Assembly: GCF_013364195.1 (NCBI RefSeq)
Contig: NZ_CP054918.1
Span: 1,973,001 to 2,037,000, forward strand
Direction: 5' to 3'
Source: Streptomyces sp. NA04227
Lineage (GTDB): Bacteria; Actinomycetota; Actinomycetes; Streptomycetales; Streptomycetaceae
Length of the DNA stretch: 64,000 nt
How positions within the stretch are numbered: position 1 is the stretch's first letter; the number at the start of each line of letters is the position of its first letter. Of this stretch, positions 22,162-32,008 are shown piece by piece. The translations under genes were made by a program, and so were the position numbers. The notes beneath the pieces were generated by a model. That model saw only the letters and a list, made by a program, of their open reading frames with translations. It was not told where the DNA came from and did no database searches.

Positions 22162-25100
22162 TCAGTCCAGCGGCGGCAGCGCGGGCGGGGTCTTGGCCGG
22201 GGTCTCTTCCAGGGCGGCCAGGGCGACACGGATCGCCTCGTCGAGCTGCGGGTCGCGGCCGGTCACATGGTCCTGCGGGGTCATGACGACCTCGATGTCC
22301 GGGTCGACGCCGTAGTTCTCCACCTGCCAGCCCGAACCCTCCACCCAGAAGGCGTACTTGGGCTGGGTGACCAGGGTGCCGTCGACGAGCCGGTAGCGGC
22401 TGTCGATGCCGATCACGCCGCCCCAGGTGCGGGTGCCGACGACCGGGCCGATACCGAGCGCCTTGATCGCGGCGTTGACGATGTCGCCGTCCGAACCCGA
22501 GTGCTGGTCGGCGACGGCGACCACCGGCCCGCGCGGCGCGTCGGCCGGGTAGCTGTGCGCGCGCTGCCCGCGCGGCAGGTCCCAGCCGACCACGCGGCGG
22601 GCGATCTTCTCCACCACCAGCTGCGAGGTGTGCCCGCCGCGGTTCTCGCGCACGTCGAGCACCAGGCCCTCGCGCGCCACCTCGACCCGCAGGTCACGGT
22701 GGATCTGCGCCCAGCCCGGCGCCTGCATGTCGGGGACGTGCAGATAGCCGAGCCTGCCGCCGGAGTGTTCGTGGACATACGCGCGCCGGTTCGCGACCCA
22801 GTCGTGGTAGCGCAGCGGCTCCTCGTCGTCGAGCGGGACGACCACGGCGTGCCGCGGATCGCCGCCGCCCGCGGGCGAGATGGTCAGTTCGACGGGCTTG
22901 CCCGCCGTACCGACGAGCAGCGGTCCGGGGCCGGTGACCGGGTCGACCGGGCGGCCCGCCACGGCGAGGAGGGTGTCGCCGGGCCGCACGGCCACCCCGG
23001 GCGCGGCCAGCGGCGCGCGGGCGCGCGGATCGGAGCTCTCCGAGGGCAGGATCCGGTCGACCCGCCAACTGCCGTCCTCGTGACGGGAGATGTCCGCGCC
23101 GAGCAGGCCCAGCTTGCGGTCGCCGCCACCGCCGCCCGAGGTGGGGACGATGTAGGCGTGCGAGGTACCGAACTCGCCGTGCACCTCGTACAGCAGGTCC
23201 ACCAGGTCGTCGTGGGTGGCCACCCGGTCGAGCAGCGGCAGGTAGCGCTCGCGCACCGCCGCGAAATCGACGCCGCCGAGGTCCGCGCGCCAGAAGTGGT
23301 CCCGCATCAGCCGCAGGGTCTCCTCGTACATCTGCCGCCATTCGGCGGCCGGTTCGACCTGCTGCCGGACGCGGGAGAGGTCGACGGTGATGTTGGAGTC
23401 GCTGTCGTCGTCGTGGGAGGCGCGGCGGTCGCTGGGCACCACCTTGAGCTTGCCGTCCGTCCACAGCAGGATCCGCTTGCCGTCGCCGGTGACCGCGAAG
23501 TGGTCGACGTCCAGGGCGAGATGCTCCGAGCGCAGCTGCTGGAGGTCGTAGCGCTCCAGCTCGTTCTTGGGCTCGGGGTCGTCGGGGGTGGCGCGGGAGG
23601 CGCCGAGCACGCCCTCGACGGGGTGGCGCAGCCACAGGAGTCCGTCCTTGGCCGCCCGCAGGGTGGAGTAGCGGGCCGCCTCGACCGGGAAGGGCACGAT
23701 GCGGTCGGCGAGGCCGTCGAGGTCGATACGGGTCGCCGGGGCGCCCTCGCTCTCGGGGGTCTCGTCCTTGTCGGGCGACTCGAAGGGCCTGCCGTGCCGC
23801 TGCGGTCCGAACGGGGAGGGCGTGGTCGCCGACAGCGTGATCAGGTGCGGGCGGCTGCCGCCGACGAAGGCCAGGTCGAAGACGTGCTCGTCGTAGACCG
23901 GGTCGAAGGAGCGCGCGGACAGGAAGGCCAGGTGCTTACCGTCGGTGGTGAAGGCGGGCGAGTAGTCGCGGAACCGCAGCGGGGTCGCCTCGGTGACCGA
24001 CAGGTCGCCGGTGTTGGCCAGTTTGAGCTGGCGCAGCGGCTCGGGTCCGGGGTGGGACCAGGCCAGCCAGGCCGAGTCCGGCGAGAAGACGAGCCCGCTC
24101 GGCTCGCCGTCCTCGCTGCGGTCCACCTCGCGCACCTCACCGCTCTCCCGCTCGACGAGCAGCACCCGTCCGTCGTGCGAGGCGACGGCGGCGCGGCTGC
24201 CGTCGGGCGCCATCGCGAGCTGGAGTACGCGGCCGAGACGGCCGGTGGCCAGGCGGCGCGGGGTGGCGCCGGGGGCGAGTCCGGTGGCGGGCGCGAACTC
24301 CAGGGCGTCCTCGCCCTCGGCGTCGGTGACCCAGACGACGTGCTCCTCGCCGTCGGCCCTGAAGGCCCGCGGCAGCCGGGCGCGGACGCCGGGCGTGGCG
24401 GCCAGGACGCGGGTGGGGCCCGCGCGGTGGGTGACCCAGTGGACCGTGCCGCGTACCGCGAGGGCGCTGCCGCGGCCGGTGTGGTCGGGGGCACCCGCGC
24501 CGAACCAGCGGGCGGCGCTCACCGGGTACGGCTGCATGTCGACCCGCTGTCCGCCGAGCCGCAGGTCCAGCCGCCGGGGTTCGGCGCCGTCGAGGTCGTC
24601 GAGCAGCCACAGTTCGCCCGCGCTCGCGTACACGACGCGGCTGCCGTCGGTGGCGGCGTGCCGGGCGTAGAACCCGATCCCGGACTCGGCGTCCACGGGG
24701 GTGTGCCGCCGCAGGTCGGTGCCGTCGGGCAGCGAGGAGTACAGCGCGCCGACGCCCTCGTGGTCACAGAGGAAGGCGATCCGCTCCCCCACCCACAGCG
24801 GGTACTCGATGTTGCCGTCGAGGTCGGCGTGCAGGCGCGCGAAGTCGCCGGGTGCGTCCTCACCGGCGATCCACAGCTTGCCCGCGGTGCCGCCGCGGTA
24901 CCGCTTCCACCAGGCCGCCTCGCGGCTCATCGTCACCGAGAGCAGCAGCGCACGGCCGCCCGGGCCGTGGGCGAGGTCGCCGACCGGTCCGTACGGAAGC
25001 GTTTCGGCGGGGCCGCCGTCCAGCGGCACGGCATGCGCCCAGGAGCGGCGCAGCGACGCCTGCCCCTTCGTGGAGAGGGCGAGCACCCGCCCGTCGGCCG

Positions 25101-25386
25101 CCCAGCCGCGCACGCTCGTACGCGCACTGCCCCAGTGCGTGAGCCGCCGCGAGGGACCGCCTTCGAGGGGCGCCACGAACACCTCTGGTACCCCGTCGCG
25201 CGTGGAGGTCCAGGCGACCTGGGTGCCGTCCGGGGATATCCGCGGATGGTTCACGGGCATGTTGTCGGCGCTGACCCGCCAGGCACGGCCGCCGTCGAGG
25301 GGCGCGGCCCAGACGTCGTCCTCGGCCGTGAAGACGAGGAACTCTCCGTGCAGATGCGGGAACCGAAGGTAGGCAGGCTGAGTCAC
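22162..25386 (-). CDS. Tricorn protease (S41-type peptidase)
   Basis: A 1074-residue homologue of tricorn, a large cytoplasmic protease that degrades peptides released by other proteases such as the proteasome. Residues 1-about 660 form repeated WD/PD40-like propeller blades (for example ISPDGTQVAWTSTRDG). A helical C1 region, a PDZ domain (about 760-860) and the S41 catalytic domain follow. Catalytic residues are visible as the Ser-His of EFGTSHAY and the nucleophile in QHSGSDGD. The usual length is about 1070, so it is complete. The ATG start is clear, and the gene is monocistronic with its own terminator. Confidence 0.93.
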   Translation of the reverse strand: MTQPAYLRFPHLHGEFLVFTAEDDVWAAPLDGGRAWRVSADNMPVNHPRISPDGTQVAWTSTRDGVPEVFVAPLEGGPSRRLTHWGSARTSVRGWAADGRVLALSTKGQASLRRSWAHAVPLDGGPAETLPYGPVGDLAHGPGGRALLLSVTMSREAAWWKRYRGGTAGKLWIAGEDAPGDFARLHADLDGNIEYPLWVGERIAFLCDHEGVGALYSSLPDGTDLRRHTPVDAESGIGFYARHAATDGSRVVYASAGELWLLDDLDGAEPRRLDLRLGGQRVDMQPYPVSAARWFGAGAPDHTGRGSALAVRGTVHWVTHRAGPTRVLAATPGVRARLPRAFRADGEEHVVWVTDAEGEDALEFAPATGLAPGATPRRLATGRLGRVLQLAMAPDGSRAAVASHDGRVLLVERESGEVREVDRSEDGEPSGLVFSPDSAWLAWSHPGPEPLRQLKLANTGDLSVTEATPLRFRDYSPAFTTDGKHLAFLSARSFDPVYDEHVFDLAFVGGSRPHLITLSATTPSPFGPQRHGRPFESPDKDETPESEGAPATRIDLDGLADRIVPFPVEAARYSTLRAAKDGLLWLRHPVEGVLGASRATPDDPEPKNELERYDLQQLRSEHLALDVDHFAVTGDGKRILLWTDGKLKVVPSDRRASHDDDSDSNITVDLSRVRQQVEPAAEWRQMYEETLRLMRDHFWRADLGGVDFAAVRERYLPLLDRVATHDDLVDLLYEVHGEFGTSHAYIVPTSGGGGGDRKLGLLGADISRHEDGSWRVDRILPSESSDPRARAPLAAPGVAVRPGDTLLAVAGRPVDPVTGPGPLLVGTAGKPVELTISPAGGGDPRHAVVVPLDDEEPLRYHDWVANRRAYVHEHSGGRLGYLHVPDMQAPGWAQIHRDLRVEVAREGLVLDVRENRGGHTSQLVVEKIARRVVGWDLPRGQRAHSYPADAPRGPVVAVADQHSGSDGDIVNAAIKALGIGPVVGTRTWGGVIGIDSRYRLVDGTLVTQPKYAFWVEGSGWQVENYGVDPDIEVVMTPQDHVTGRDPQLDEAIRVALAALEETPAKTPPALPPLD

Positions 25387-25511
25387 AACAGCACCCTAAG
25401 CAGCATCAGCCGCAATTGGTGACCGTTTTCGATCACTTGACCTGCCGGGCCGGTGCACGTCAGGGCGCATGGAGCAGAGGGGTCGCTCGGGCACGCGGGC
25501 ACGCACCGGGC

Positions 25512-25904
25512 TCAGCCCTGGAGCAGCAGCCACTCCTGGAGTTCCACCAAGTTGCCTTCGGGGTCCTTGAGATGGGCCACCCGCATCCGGTCGGTCATCG
25601 GTGCGGGGCCCTGGAAGACCGCGGCGCCGCGGGCGGTGATCTGCTCGCAGTAGACGTCGAGGTCGTCCACGCGCAGCACGACCAGCGACCGGTGCCCGTT
25701 GACCGCGTCCCCGAGTTCCCCGATGATCTCGCTCATCACGCCGCGGTCCTGGAGGGCGATGCCCGCCGATCCGGTGGCCGGACTGAACTTCTCGTACGGG
25801 CCCTGCGGCGAGCCCGACTGCGGCTTGAGGCCGAGGACTTCGGCGTAGAAGCGGTAGCAGGCGGGGAAGTCGTCGACGAGCAGCCTGACCTGGGCGAGTT
25901 CCAA
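25512..25904 (-). CDS. VOC-family (glyoxalase-like) protein
   Basis: A 130-residue vicinal-oxygen-chelate protein with two beta-alpha-beta-beta-beta modules. It starts with QVRLLVDDFPACYRFYAEVL, and the second module ends in DPEGNLVELQEW, whose Glu is the usual metal-ligand position. Members include glyoxalases, dioxygenases and resistance proteins; the substrate is not evident. The ATG at 25904 has AGGAGG upstream (GGAGGAACC). It is 22 bp after the rsmE stop in genome order, on the same strand, as the last gene of an apparent NMO-rsmE-VOC operon. Confidence 0.87.
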   Translation of the reverse strand: MELAQVRLLVDDFPACYRFYAEVLGLKPQSGSPQGPYEKFSPATGSAGIALQDRGVMSEIIGELGDAVNGHRSLVVLRVDDLDVYCEQITARGAAVFQGPAPMTDRMRVAHLKDPEGNLVELQEWLLLQG

Positions 25905-25926
25905 GGTTCCTCCTGGTGGCGGCGGT

Positions 25927-26676
25927 TCAGGACCAGCGGCCGGTGCGGCCGAGCACCACTGCCGCGGCGGCGGTGCCCGCGGTGGATGTACGCAGCACGC
26001 TACGCCCGAGCCGGTAGGGGTGGCCGCCCGCCTCGGCGAAGACGGCCAGTTCCTCCGGGGAGACTCCTCCCTCCGGCCCCACGACCAGCACGATGTCCCC
26101 GTCGGTGGGGAGTTCGGCGGTGGCCAGCGGCGTACTCGCCAGGTCGCGGTCCTCGTGCAGTACGGCCGCCAGGCGCGCCCCGGCGAGCAGCGCGGCGACC
26201 TGTTTGGTGGTCATCGGCTCGGTGACCTCCGGGAAGCGCACCCGCCGGGACTGCTTGCCCGCCTCGCGGGCCGTCGCCCGCCATTTGGCAAGGGACTTGA
26301 GGGCGCGCTCGCCCTTCCACTGGGTCACGCAGCGCGCGGCGGACCAGGGGACGATGACGTCGACGCCGGTCTCCGTCATGGTCTCCACGGCCAGTTCGCC
26401 GCGGTCGCCCTTGGGCAGGGCCTGGACCACGGTCAGCCGGGGCGACTCGGGCGGCTCCTCGTGCACCGCCTCGGCGCGTACGGTCAGCCGGTCCTTGCCC
26501 TCGGCGGCGAGCACCTCGCAGTCGGCCCAGCGGCCGGCGCCGTCGGTGAGGACGATCCGCTCGCCGGGGCGCAGCCGCTTCACCGAGACGGCGTGCCGCC
26601 CCTCGGTCCCGGTGAGGACGAGCCGCCCCTGGGCATCGGCCTGAAGCGTGTCCGTGACGAATACCGCCGCCGTCAT
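25927..26676 (-). CDS. rsmE: 16S rRNA m3U1498 methyltransferase
   Basis: A SPOUT-class methyltransferase that methylates N3 of U1498 in 16S rRNA using S-adenosylmethionine. The 249-residue protein has an N-terminal PUA-like domain (VLTDGAGRWADCEVL) and a C-terminal knotted domain with LVVGPEGGVSPEE and RLGRSVLRTSTAGTAAAAV, the family's SAM-binding motifs. The start MTAAVFVTD shares one base with the stop of the upstream nitronate monooxygenase gene (TGATG), so the two are coupled. A longer frame upstream is only the overlapping gene's shadow. Confidence 0.95.
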   Translation of the reverse strand: MTAAVFVTDTLQADAQGRLVLTGTEGRHAVSVKRLRPGERIVLTDGAGRWADCEVLAAEGKDRLTVRAEAVHEEPPESPRLTVVQALPKGDRGELAVETMTETGVDVIVPWSAARCVTQWKGERALKSLAKWRATAREAGKQSRRVRFPEVTEPMTTKQVAALLAGARLAAVLHEDRDLASTPLATAELPTDGDIVLVVGPEGGVSPEELAVFAEAGGHPYRLGRSVLRTSTAGTAAAAVVLGRTGRWS

Positions 26677-27740
26677 CAGGCCCGGCCTCCCTTTGCTGTG
26701 GCCACGGCCAGTTCGGCCGCGAGTACCTCGACGAGTTGTCCGGCGGGCAGTGCGCGTGCGAGCCGGTGGCCCTGGCCCGCCCACAGGCTCATGCCCTGCG
26801 GGTCGCCCGCCTCGGCCGCGGCGCCGCGCAGCGGGGCGGTCAGGCTGTGCACCTGCGGATAGGCGGCCGGGGCGTACGGGCCGTGCTCGCGCAGGAAGCG
26901 GTTGACCAGGCCGCGGGCCGGGCGGCCGGAGAACGCCCGGGTGAGTTCGGTGCGCGGGAACCGCGGGTCGGTCAGGGCGTGTTTGTGCAGCGGGTGGGCC
27001 CCGGACTCGTGGGTGGCCAGGAAGGCGGTGCCGAGTTGGGCGCTGTGCGCTCCGGCGGCGAGGACGGCGGCGATCTGGGAGCCGCGCATGATGCCTCCGG
27101 CGGCGACCAGGGGCAGCCCCACGCTCTCGCGGACCTGGGCGAGGAGGGTGAGCAACCCGGTCCCGGTGCCGTCGAGTTCGGGGTCGTCGCGGTGGGTGCC
27201 CTGGTGTCCGCCGGCCTCGATGCCCTGGACGCAGACCCCGTCGGCGCCCGCGTCCTGGGCGGCCCTGGCCTCCTCGGGGCTGGTGACGGTGACCAGGGTG
27301 CGGGTGCCGACCCGGGCGAACGCCTCCACCACCTGCGCGCTGGGACAGCCGAAGGTGAAGGACACCAGCGGCACCGGATCGTCGAGGAGTACGGCGAGTT
27401 TGGTCTCGTAGCCGTCGTCGGTGGGGACGTCGGTGTCGCCGAGCGGGGTCCGGTACCAGGCGGACTCGCCGCCGAGCTGGCTGCGGTAGACGTCGACGGC
27501 CGCGCCGTCGGTGCGGCCGGGCTGCGGCAGGAAGAGGTTGACGCCGAAGAACCGGCCGGTCAGCCCGCGCAGTTGCTTGATCTCCTGGTACATGCCGTCG
27601 GCGGTCTTGTAGCCGGCGGCCAGGCAGCCGAGTCCTCCGGCCTCACTGACGGCGGCGGCGAGGCGGGGCGTTGAGCCGCCCCCGGCCATCGGGGCCTGCA
27701 CGATCGGGTACGCCGAAAGATCGCTCAGTGCCAAGGACAT
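26676..27740 (-). CDS. Nitronate monooxygenase
   Basis: An FMN-dependent TIM-barrel enzyme of 354 residues that oxidises alkyl nitronates such as propionate-3-nitronate, a toxic metabolite. Visible are YPIVQAPMAGGGSTPRL at the start, GCPSAQVV, the catalytic-His segment GIEAGGHQGTH and the FMN phosphate-binding LVAAGGIMRGSQIAA. It is the first gene of the operon with rsmE (1-nt overlap). The ATG start is standard, and the 100-bp gap to dnaJ holds a terminator for the upstream operon. Confidence 0.92.
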   Translation of the reverse strand: MSLALSDLSAYPIVQAPMAGGGSTPRLAAAVSEAGGLGCLAAGYKTADGMYQEIKQLRGLTGRFFGVNLFLPQPGRTDGAAVDVYRSQLGGESAWYRTPLGDTDVPTDDGYETKLAVLLDDPVPLVSFTFGCPSAQVVEAFARVGTRTLVTVTSPEEARAAQDAGADGVCVQGIEAGGHQGTHRDDPELDGTGTGLLTLLAQVRESVGLPLVAAGGIMRGSQIAAVLAAGAHSAQLGTAFLATHESGAHPLHKHALTDPRFPRTELTRAFSGRPARGLVNRFLREHGPYAPAAYPQVHSLTAPLRGAAAEAGDPQGMSLWAGQGHRLARALPAGQLVEVLAAELAVATAKGGRA

Positions 27741-27799
27741 GCACGCATCGTGCCACGTTCCCGCTACCGGTCAGAAACCCGCGCCCGAGTGGGTACGGC

Positions 27800-27831
27800 C
27801 CACCGGCACGCCCGTTTCGGCGTGCCGGTGG
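27800..27831 (-). terminator. Hairpin terminator of hrcA-dnaJ operon
   Basis: A perfect 13-bp stem (27800-27812 with 27819-27831) with a 6-nt loop, 9 bp past the dnaJ stop codon. Confidence 0.8.
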
Positions 27832-27840
27832 ACCGGTGGC

Positions 27841-28974
27841 TCAGCGGCCGTTGAAGGCGTCCTTCAGCCGGGAGAACAGGCCCTGCTGACCGGGCTGGAA
27901 CTGTCCCGTGGGGCGCTCCTCGCCGCGCAGCTTGGCCAGCTCGCGCAACAGTCGCTCCTGCTCCACGTCGAGCTTGCCCGGGGTGGTCACCTCGACGTGG
28001 ACGACGAGGTCACCACGGCCGCCGCCCCGCAGATGCGTGACACCGCGGCCGTGCAGCGGGATGGACTGGCCGGACTGGGTGCCGGGCCGGATGTCGATCT
28101 CCTCGAGACCGTCGAGGGTCTCCAGGGGCACCTTGGTGCCGAGCGCCGCGGCCGTCATCGGGATGGTGACCGTGCAGTGCAGGTCGTCGCCGCGGCGCTG
28201 GAAGACCGGGTGCGGCAGTTCGTGGATCTCCACGTAGAGGTCACCGGCCGGGCCGCCGCCGGGGCCGACCTCGCCCTCACCGGCGAGCTGGATCCGGGTG
28301 CCGTTGTCCACACCGGCCGGAATCTTCACGGTGAGCGTGCGCCGTGAACGGATGCGGCCGTCGCCGGCGCACTCGGGGCAGGGGGTGGGGACCACGGTGC
28401 CGAAGCCCTGGCACTGCGGGCAGGGGCGCGAGGTCATGACCTGGCCCAGGAAGGAGCGGGTCACCTGGGAGACCTCGCCCCGGCCGCGGCACATGTCGCA
28501 GGTCTGCGCGCTGGTGCCGGGGGCCGCGCCCTCGCCGCTGCAGGTGGTGCACACCACGGCGGTGTCGACCTGGAGGTCCTTGGTGGTACCGAACGCCGCC
28601 TCGTCCAGCTCGATCTCGAGCCGGATCATGGCGTCCTGGCCGCGCCGGGTGCGCGAGCGCGGGCCGCGCTGGGACGCCGTTCCGAAGAAGGCGTCCATGA
28701 TGTCCGAGAAGTTGCCGAAGCCGCCGCCCGCGCCGAAGCCACCGGCGCCCGCCTGCTGCGACAGCGGGTCGCCGCCGAGGTCGTAGACCTGCTTCTTCTG
28801 CGGGTCCGAGAGCACCTCGTAGGCGGCGTTGATCTCCTTGAACCGCTCTTGGGTCTTCGGATCGGGGTTGACGTCCGGGTGCAGCTCGCGGGCGAGCCGC
28901 CGGAAGGCCTTTTTGATCTCGTCCTGGGAGGCGTCTCGGCGCACGCCGAGCACGGCGTAGTAGTCCGTGGCCAC
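27841..28974 (-). CDS. dnaJ: Chaperone protein DnaJ
   Basis: A type I Hsp40 co-chaperone of 377 residues that stimulates DnaK ATPase and delivers unfolded proteins. The J-domain has the HPD motif (ELHPDVNPD, about residues 32-40), followed by a Gly/Phe-rich linker and four CxxCxGxG zinc-finger repeats ([32 protein letters not shown]). The C-terminal substrate-binding domains follow. The GTG start directly abuts the hrcA TAA stop. This is the HrcA-linked second DnaJ of streptomycetes, distinct from the one in the dnaK operon. Confidence 0.97.
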   Translation of the reverse strand: MATDYYAVLGVRRDASQDEIKKAFRRLARELHPDVNPDPKTQERFKEINAAYEVLSDPQKKQVYDLGGDPLSQQAGAGGFGAGGGFGNFSDIMDAFFGTASQRGPRSRTRRGQDAMIRLEIELDEAAFGTTKDLQVDTAVVCTTCSGEGAAPGTSAQTCDMCRGRGEVSQVTRSFLGQVMTSRPCPQCQGFGTVVPTPCPECAGDGRIRSRRTLTVKIPAGVDNGTRIQLAGEGEVGPGGGPAGDLYVEIHELPHPVFQRRGDDLHCTVTIPMTAAALGTKVPLETLDGLEEIDIRPGTQSGQSIPLHGRGVTHLRGGGRGDLVVHVEVTTPGKLDVEQERLLRELAKLRGEERPTGQFQPGQQGLFSRLKDAFNGR

Positions 28975-29991
28975 TTACGACTCCGCCAGGATCTGTCCGA
29001 CGTAACGTGCCACTGCGCGTACTGCTCCCATCGTTCCCGGATAGTCCATGCGTGTCGGTCCGACCACGCCGAGTTTGGCGACAGCTTCGCCGCCCGAACC
29101 GTAGCCGACCGAGACCACGGAGGTGGAGTTGAGTCCCTCGTGGGCGTTCTCGTGCCCGATGCGTACGGTCATGCCCGAATCGGTCGCCTCACCGAGGAGT
29201 TTGAGGAGGACGACCTGTTCCTCGAGGGCTTCGAGGACCGGGCGGATGGTGAGAGGAAAGTCATGCCCGAAGCGGGTGAGATTGGCGGTGCCGCCGATCA
29301 TCAGACGTTCCTCGGTCTCCTCGACGAGGGTTTCGAGGAGGGTGGACAGGACGGTCGAGACGGTGCCGCGGTCCTCGTTCTCGAACGCTTCCGGCAGATC
29401 CTGCACGAGCTGCGGCACATCGGCGAAACGGCGGCCCGCGACACGGCTGTTGAGGCGCGCCCGCAGATCGGCCAGTGAGCTCTCGCCGAACGGCGCGGGG
29501 CAGTCGATCATGCGCTGTTCGACCCGGCCGGTGTCCGTGATGAGGACGAGCATCAGCCGGGCCGGTGCCAGTGCGAGCAGTTCCACGTGCCGCACCGTGG
29601 AGCGGGTCAGCGAGGGGTACTGCACGACCGCGACCTGCCGGGTGAGCTGGGCGAGCAGGCGCACGGTGCGCCCGACCACGTCGTCGAGGTCGACGGCGCC
29701 GTCGAGGAAGTTCTGGATGGCGCGCCGCTCGGGCGCGGTCATCGGCTTCACCCCGGCGAGCTTGTCGACGAAGAGCCGGTAGCCCTTGTCGGTGGGGATG
29801 CGGCCCGCGCTGGTGTGCGGCTGGGCGATGTAGCCCTCGTCCTCCAGGGCGGCCATGTCGTTGCGGACGGTGGCCGGGGAGACACCGAGGCTGTGCCGCT
29901 CGGTGAGCGCCTTGGAGCCGACCGGCTCCTCGGTGCCCACATAGTCCTGGACGATGGCGCGCAGCACTTCGAGCCTGCGTTCGTTCAGCAC
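28975..29991 (-). CDS. hrcA: Heat-inducible transcription repressor HrcA
   Basis: A 338-residue repressor that binds CIRCE elements and controls groEL genes. The N-terminal winged helix contains [36 protein letters not shown] and the [15 protein letters not shown] wing; a GAF-like core follows. The GTG start has GGAGGTGAGCG in front. It is the first gene of the hrcA-dnaJ operon, and a CIRCE element at 30043-30069 implies autoregulation. Confidence 0.97.
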   Translation of the reverse strand: MLNERRLEVLRAIVQDYVGTEEPVGSKALTERHSLGVSPATVRNDMAALEDEGYIAQPHTSAGRIPTDKGYRLFVDKLAGVKPMTAPERRAIQNFLDGAVDLDDVVGRTVRLLAQLTRQVAVVQYPSLTRSTVRHVELLALAPARLMLVLITDTGRVEQRMIDCPAPFGESSLADLRARLNSRVAGRRFADVPQLVQDLPEAFENEDRGTVSTVLSTLLETLVEETEERLMIGGTANLTRFGHDFPLTIRPVLEALEEQVVLLKLLGEATDSGMTVRIGHENAHEGLNSTSVVSVGYGSGGEAVAKLGVVGPTRMDYPGTMGAVRAVARYVGQILAES

Positions 29992-30042
29992 CCGCGCTCA
30001 CCTCCAGCTTCCCTCGCACGGCCCGGCCCAGCCGTCGCCCCC

Positions 30043-30069
30043 TTGGCACTCACGACAGTCGAGTGCCAG
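30043..30069 (-). promoter_or_regulatory. CIRCE element (HrcA operator)
   Basis: TTGGCACTC-N9-GAGTGCCAG, close to the consensus TTAGCACTC-N9-GAGTGCTAA with one change in each arm, lies 52 bp upstream of the hrcA start. The spacer is exactly 9 nt. Confidence 0.88.
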
Positions 30070-30297
30070 CGTTCCGGCCCAGTGTACGGCCGGTGGGTAC
30101 GGCGGCGGCAAGAGCACCTACGACCGTCCCGCCGCGGTTTTCCCCAGTTGTTCGGGGCCGCGGCATCCGGTGTCCGCTTCCGGTGTCCTCATTCCGGCGA
30201 CCGCCGGGTGCGGACGGCCCGGACCCCTGTACTTTCGCATGCGGGCGGCGCCCGTTGGGCGCCTGTGGAAAACCGTCACCGAGCTGTGGGAGGGACC

Positions 30298-31035
30298 GTG
30301 CCGGAGGGCAGGACAGCGGTGGTCACCGGAGGTTCGCGGGGTATCGGCCGGGCCGTAGTGCAGCGGCTGGCCCGCGACGGTGTCGAGGTGGTCTTCAACT
30401 ACGCGCGCAGCGAACAGGCCGCCGCCGAGGTGCTCGCCGCGGTGCGTGCCGAGGGCGGCACCGCCCACGCGCTACCGCTCGATCTGGCCACGGCCGGGGC
30501 GGCCGAGGAGCTCATGCAGCGCGCCACGGAGCTGACCGGCGGCCTGGACGTCCTGGTCAACAACGCCGCGCAGGCCTTCCGGACCGCACCGCTGGCCGAG
30601 ACCGACGAAGCGGTCTTCGATGAGATCATGACGGTCAACGCACGCACGGTCTTCCTCACCCTGCGCCATGCCGCCCGGCACATGCGCGACGACGGACGCA
30701 TCGTGAACATCTCCAGCCTCAACACCCGGCGGCCCGCGAAGAACAGCGCCCCGTACGCGGCCAGCAAGGGCGCGATGGAGCAGCTCACCCTGGTCGCCGC
30801 CCAGGAGCTCGGGGCGCGCGGCATCACCGTCAACACGGTCTCCCCCGGGGCGACCGACACCGAGTTGCTGCGTGGCGCGAATCCGCCCGAGAGCCTGGAG
30901 AAGGTCGCGGGCATGACACCGCTCGGACGGCTCGGCCAGCCCTCCGACGTCGCCGATGTGGTGGCCTTCCTCTGCGGCCCCGACGCCCGCTGGATCACCG
31001 GGCAGAACATCCTCGCCACGGGCGGCCTCAGCTGA
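30298..31035 (+). CDS. SDR-family oxidoreductase
   Basis: A classical short-chain dehydrogenase/reductase of 245 residues. The cofactor motif is VVTGGSRGIGRAV (TGxxxGIG), NNAA lies at the end of strand 4, and the catalytic Ser and Y-x3-K are in ISSLNTRR and PYAASKGAM. It resembles 3-oxoacyl-ACP reductases, which usually prefer NADPH. The GTG at 30298 follows GGGAGGGACC. Its stop overlaps the next gene's start (TGATG), and the two probably form an operon. Confidence 0.92.
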   Translation: MPEGRTAVVTGGSRGIGRAVVQRLARDGVEVVFNYARSEQAAAEVLAAVRAEGGTAHALPLDLATAGAAEELMQRATELTGGLDVLVNNAAQAFRTAPLAETDEAVFDEIMTVNARTVFLTLRHAARHMRDDGRIVNISSLNTRRPAKNSAPYAASKGAMEQLTLVAAQELGARGITVNTVSPGATDTELLRGANPPESLEKVAGMTPLGRLGQPSDVADVVAFLCGPDARWITGQNILATGGLS

Positions 31036-31892
31036 TGACGGCGCCTGCCGAGGGACCGGACAGGCCGGGCGGATCTGCCCGGCTGGGCGGATCTCCTCGG
31101 CCGGGCGCATCGATCAGGCCAGGCGGACCGCAGGCATCGGCCGCACCGCAGGCATCGGGCGGACCGGCGCCCGCGCCCGACTGGGCGGCCGGCGGCTGGG
31201 AGCGGCTCGCCCGCCGTACCGGCCGGATCCGGCTGCCCGGCTGGGACTGCACCACGGGTCTGGTGGCCGGGGACGACGCCGCCCTGCTCATCGACGCGGG
31301 GTCCTGCCTGTCCGAGGGTGCCGCCCTGCGCCGGGACGCGCAGCGGTTGCTCGGCGGGCGCCGGGTGACCCATCTCGCCCTGACCCACCCGCACTTCGAC
31401 CATGTGCTCGGCGCCCCCGCCTTCGCCGGGGCCGAGGTGTTCACCGCCGTGGGCGCGGGCGCGGCCCTGGTCTCGGGGCACGAGCAGCTCGCCGCGGACG
31501 CGGTACGGCACGGCCTGGGCCGGGAGGCGGCGGAGCGGGCGAGCGAGTTGCTGCGCCCGCCCCATCACGAGGTCTGCGGCGAGTGGACGCTGGAACTCGG
31601 CGGCGTACAGGTGCTCCTCGCCGCGCTGGGCCCGGCGCACAGTCCGTACGATCTCGTGGTCCTGGTGCCCGGTGAGGTCGAGGTCGTGTTCTGCGGGGAT
31701 CTGGTGGAGGAGTCCGGGCCGCCGCAGGCCGGGCCGGACGCGGTGCCGGGGCGCTGGCCCGCGGCCCTGGACCGGCTGCTTCAACTCGGCGGCGAGGACG
31801 CCGTGTACGTACCCGGGCACGGGGCCGTGGTGGACGCGGCCTTCGTTCGCCGTCAGCGTGATCGACTGGCCGGAGAATTCGGCGTGCCGTGA
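31035..31892 (+). CDS. MBL-fold metallo-hydrolase
   Basis: A metallo-beta-lactamase-fold hydrolase of 285 residues. The zinc motif HPHFDHVLG lies about a third of the way in, and further ligands are in LGPAHSPYD, FCGDLVEE and VPGHGAVVD. The first about 50 residues are low-complexity Pro/Gly/Ala sequence without a signal peptide. The substrate is unknown. It is translationally coupled to the SDR gene and followed 116 bp later by the DUF3097 gene. The ATG at 31035 is accepted because of the coupling, but a later start is possible since the N-terminus is unstructured. Confidence 0.85.
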   Translation: MTAPAEGPDRPGGSARLGGSPRPGASIRPGGPQASAAPQASGGPAPAPDWAAGGWERLARRTGRIRLPGWDCTTGLVAGDDAALLIDAGSCLSEGAALRRDAQRLLGGRRVTHLALTHPHFDHVLGAPAFAGAEVFTAVGAGAALVSGHEQLAADAVRHGLGREAAERASELLRPPHHEVCGEWTLELGGVQVLLAALGPAHSPYDLVVLVPGEVEVVFCGDLVEESGPPQAGPDAVPGRWPAALDRLLQLGGEDAVYVPGHGAVVDAAFVRRQRDRLAGEFGVP

Positions 31893-32008
31893 CCGCAGGT
31901 CGGGCTGTTCTTCCTCGCGTCGGGCGACCATCATCCTTCTCGGCGAGACCCTCGGGCCCGCCTCCGCCCTCACCCCCCGTCCCACCCCGATTTCCGAAGG
32001 ACCCGCAG

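Noticed and set aside
21727..25422. 1231-codon plus-strand open frame opposite the tricorn gene
   Set aside because: It is the antisense shadow of a complete, motif-bearing gene; its composition follows the complement of tricorn codons and no family motif is visible.
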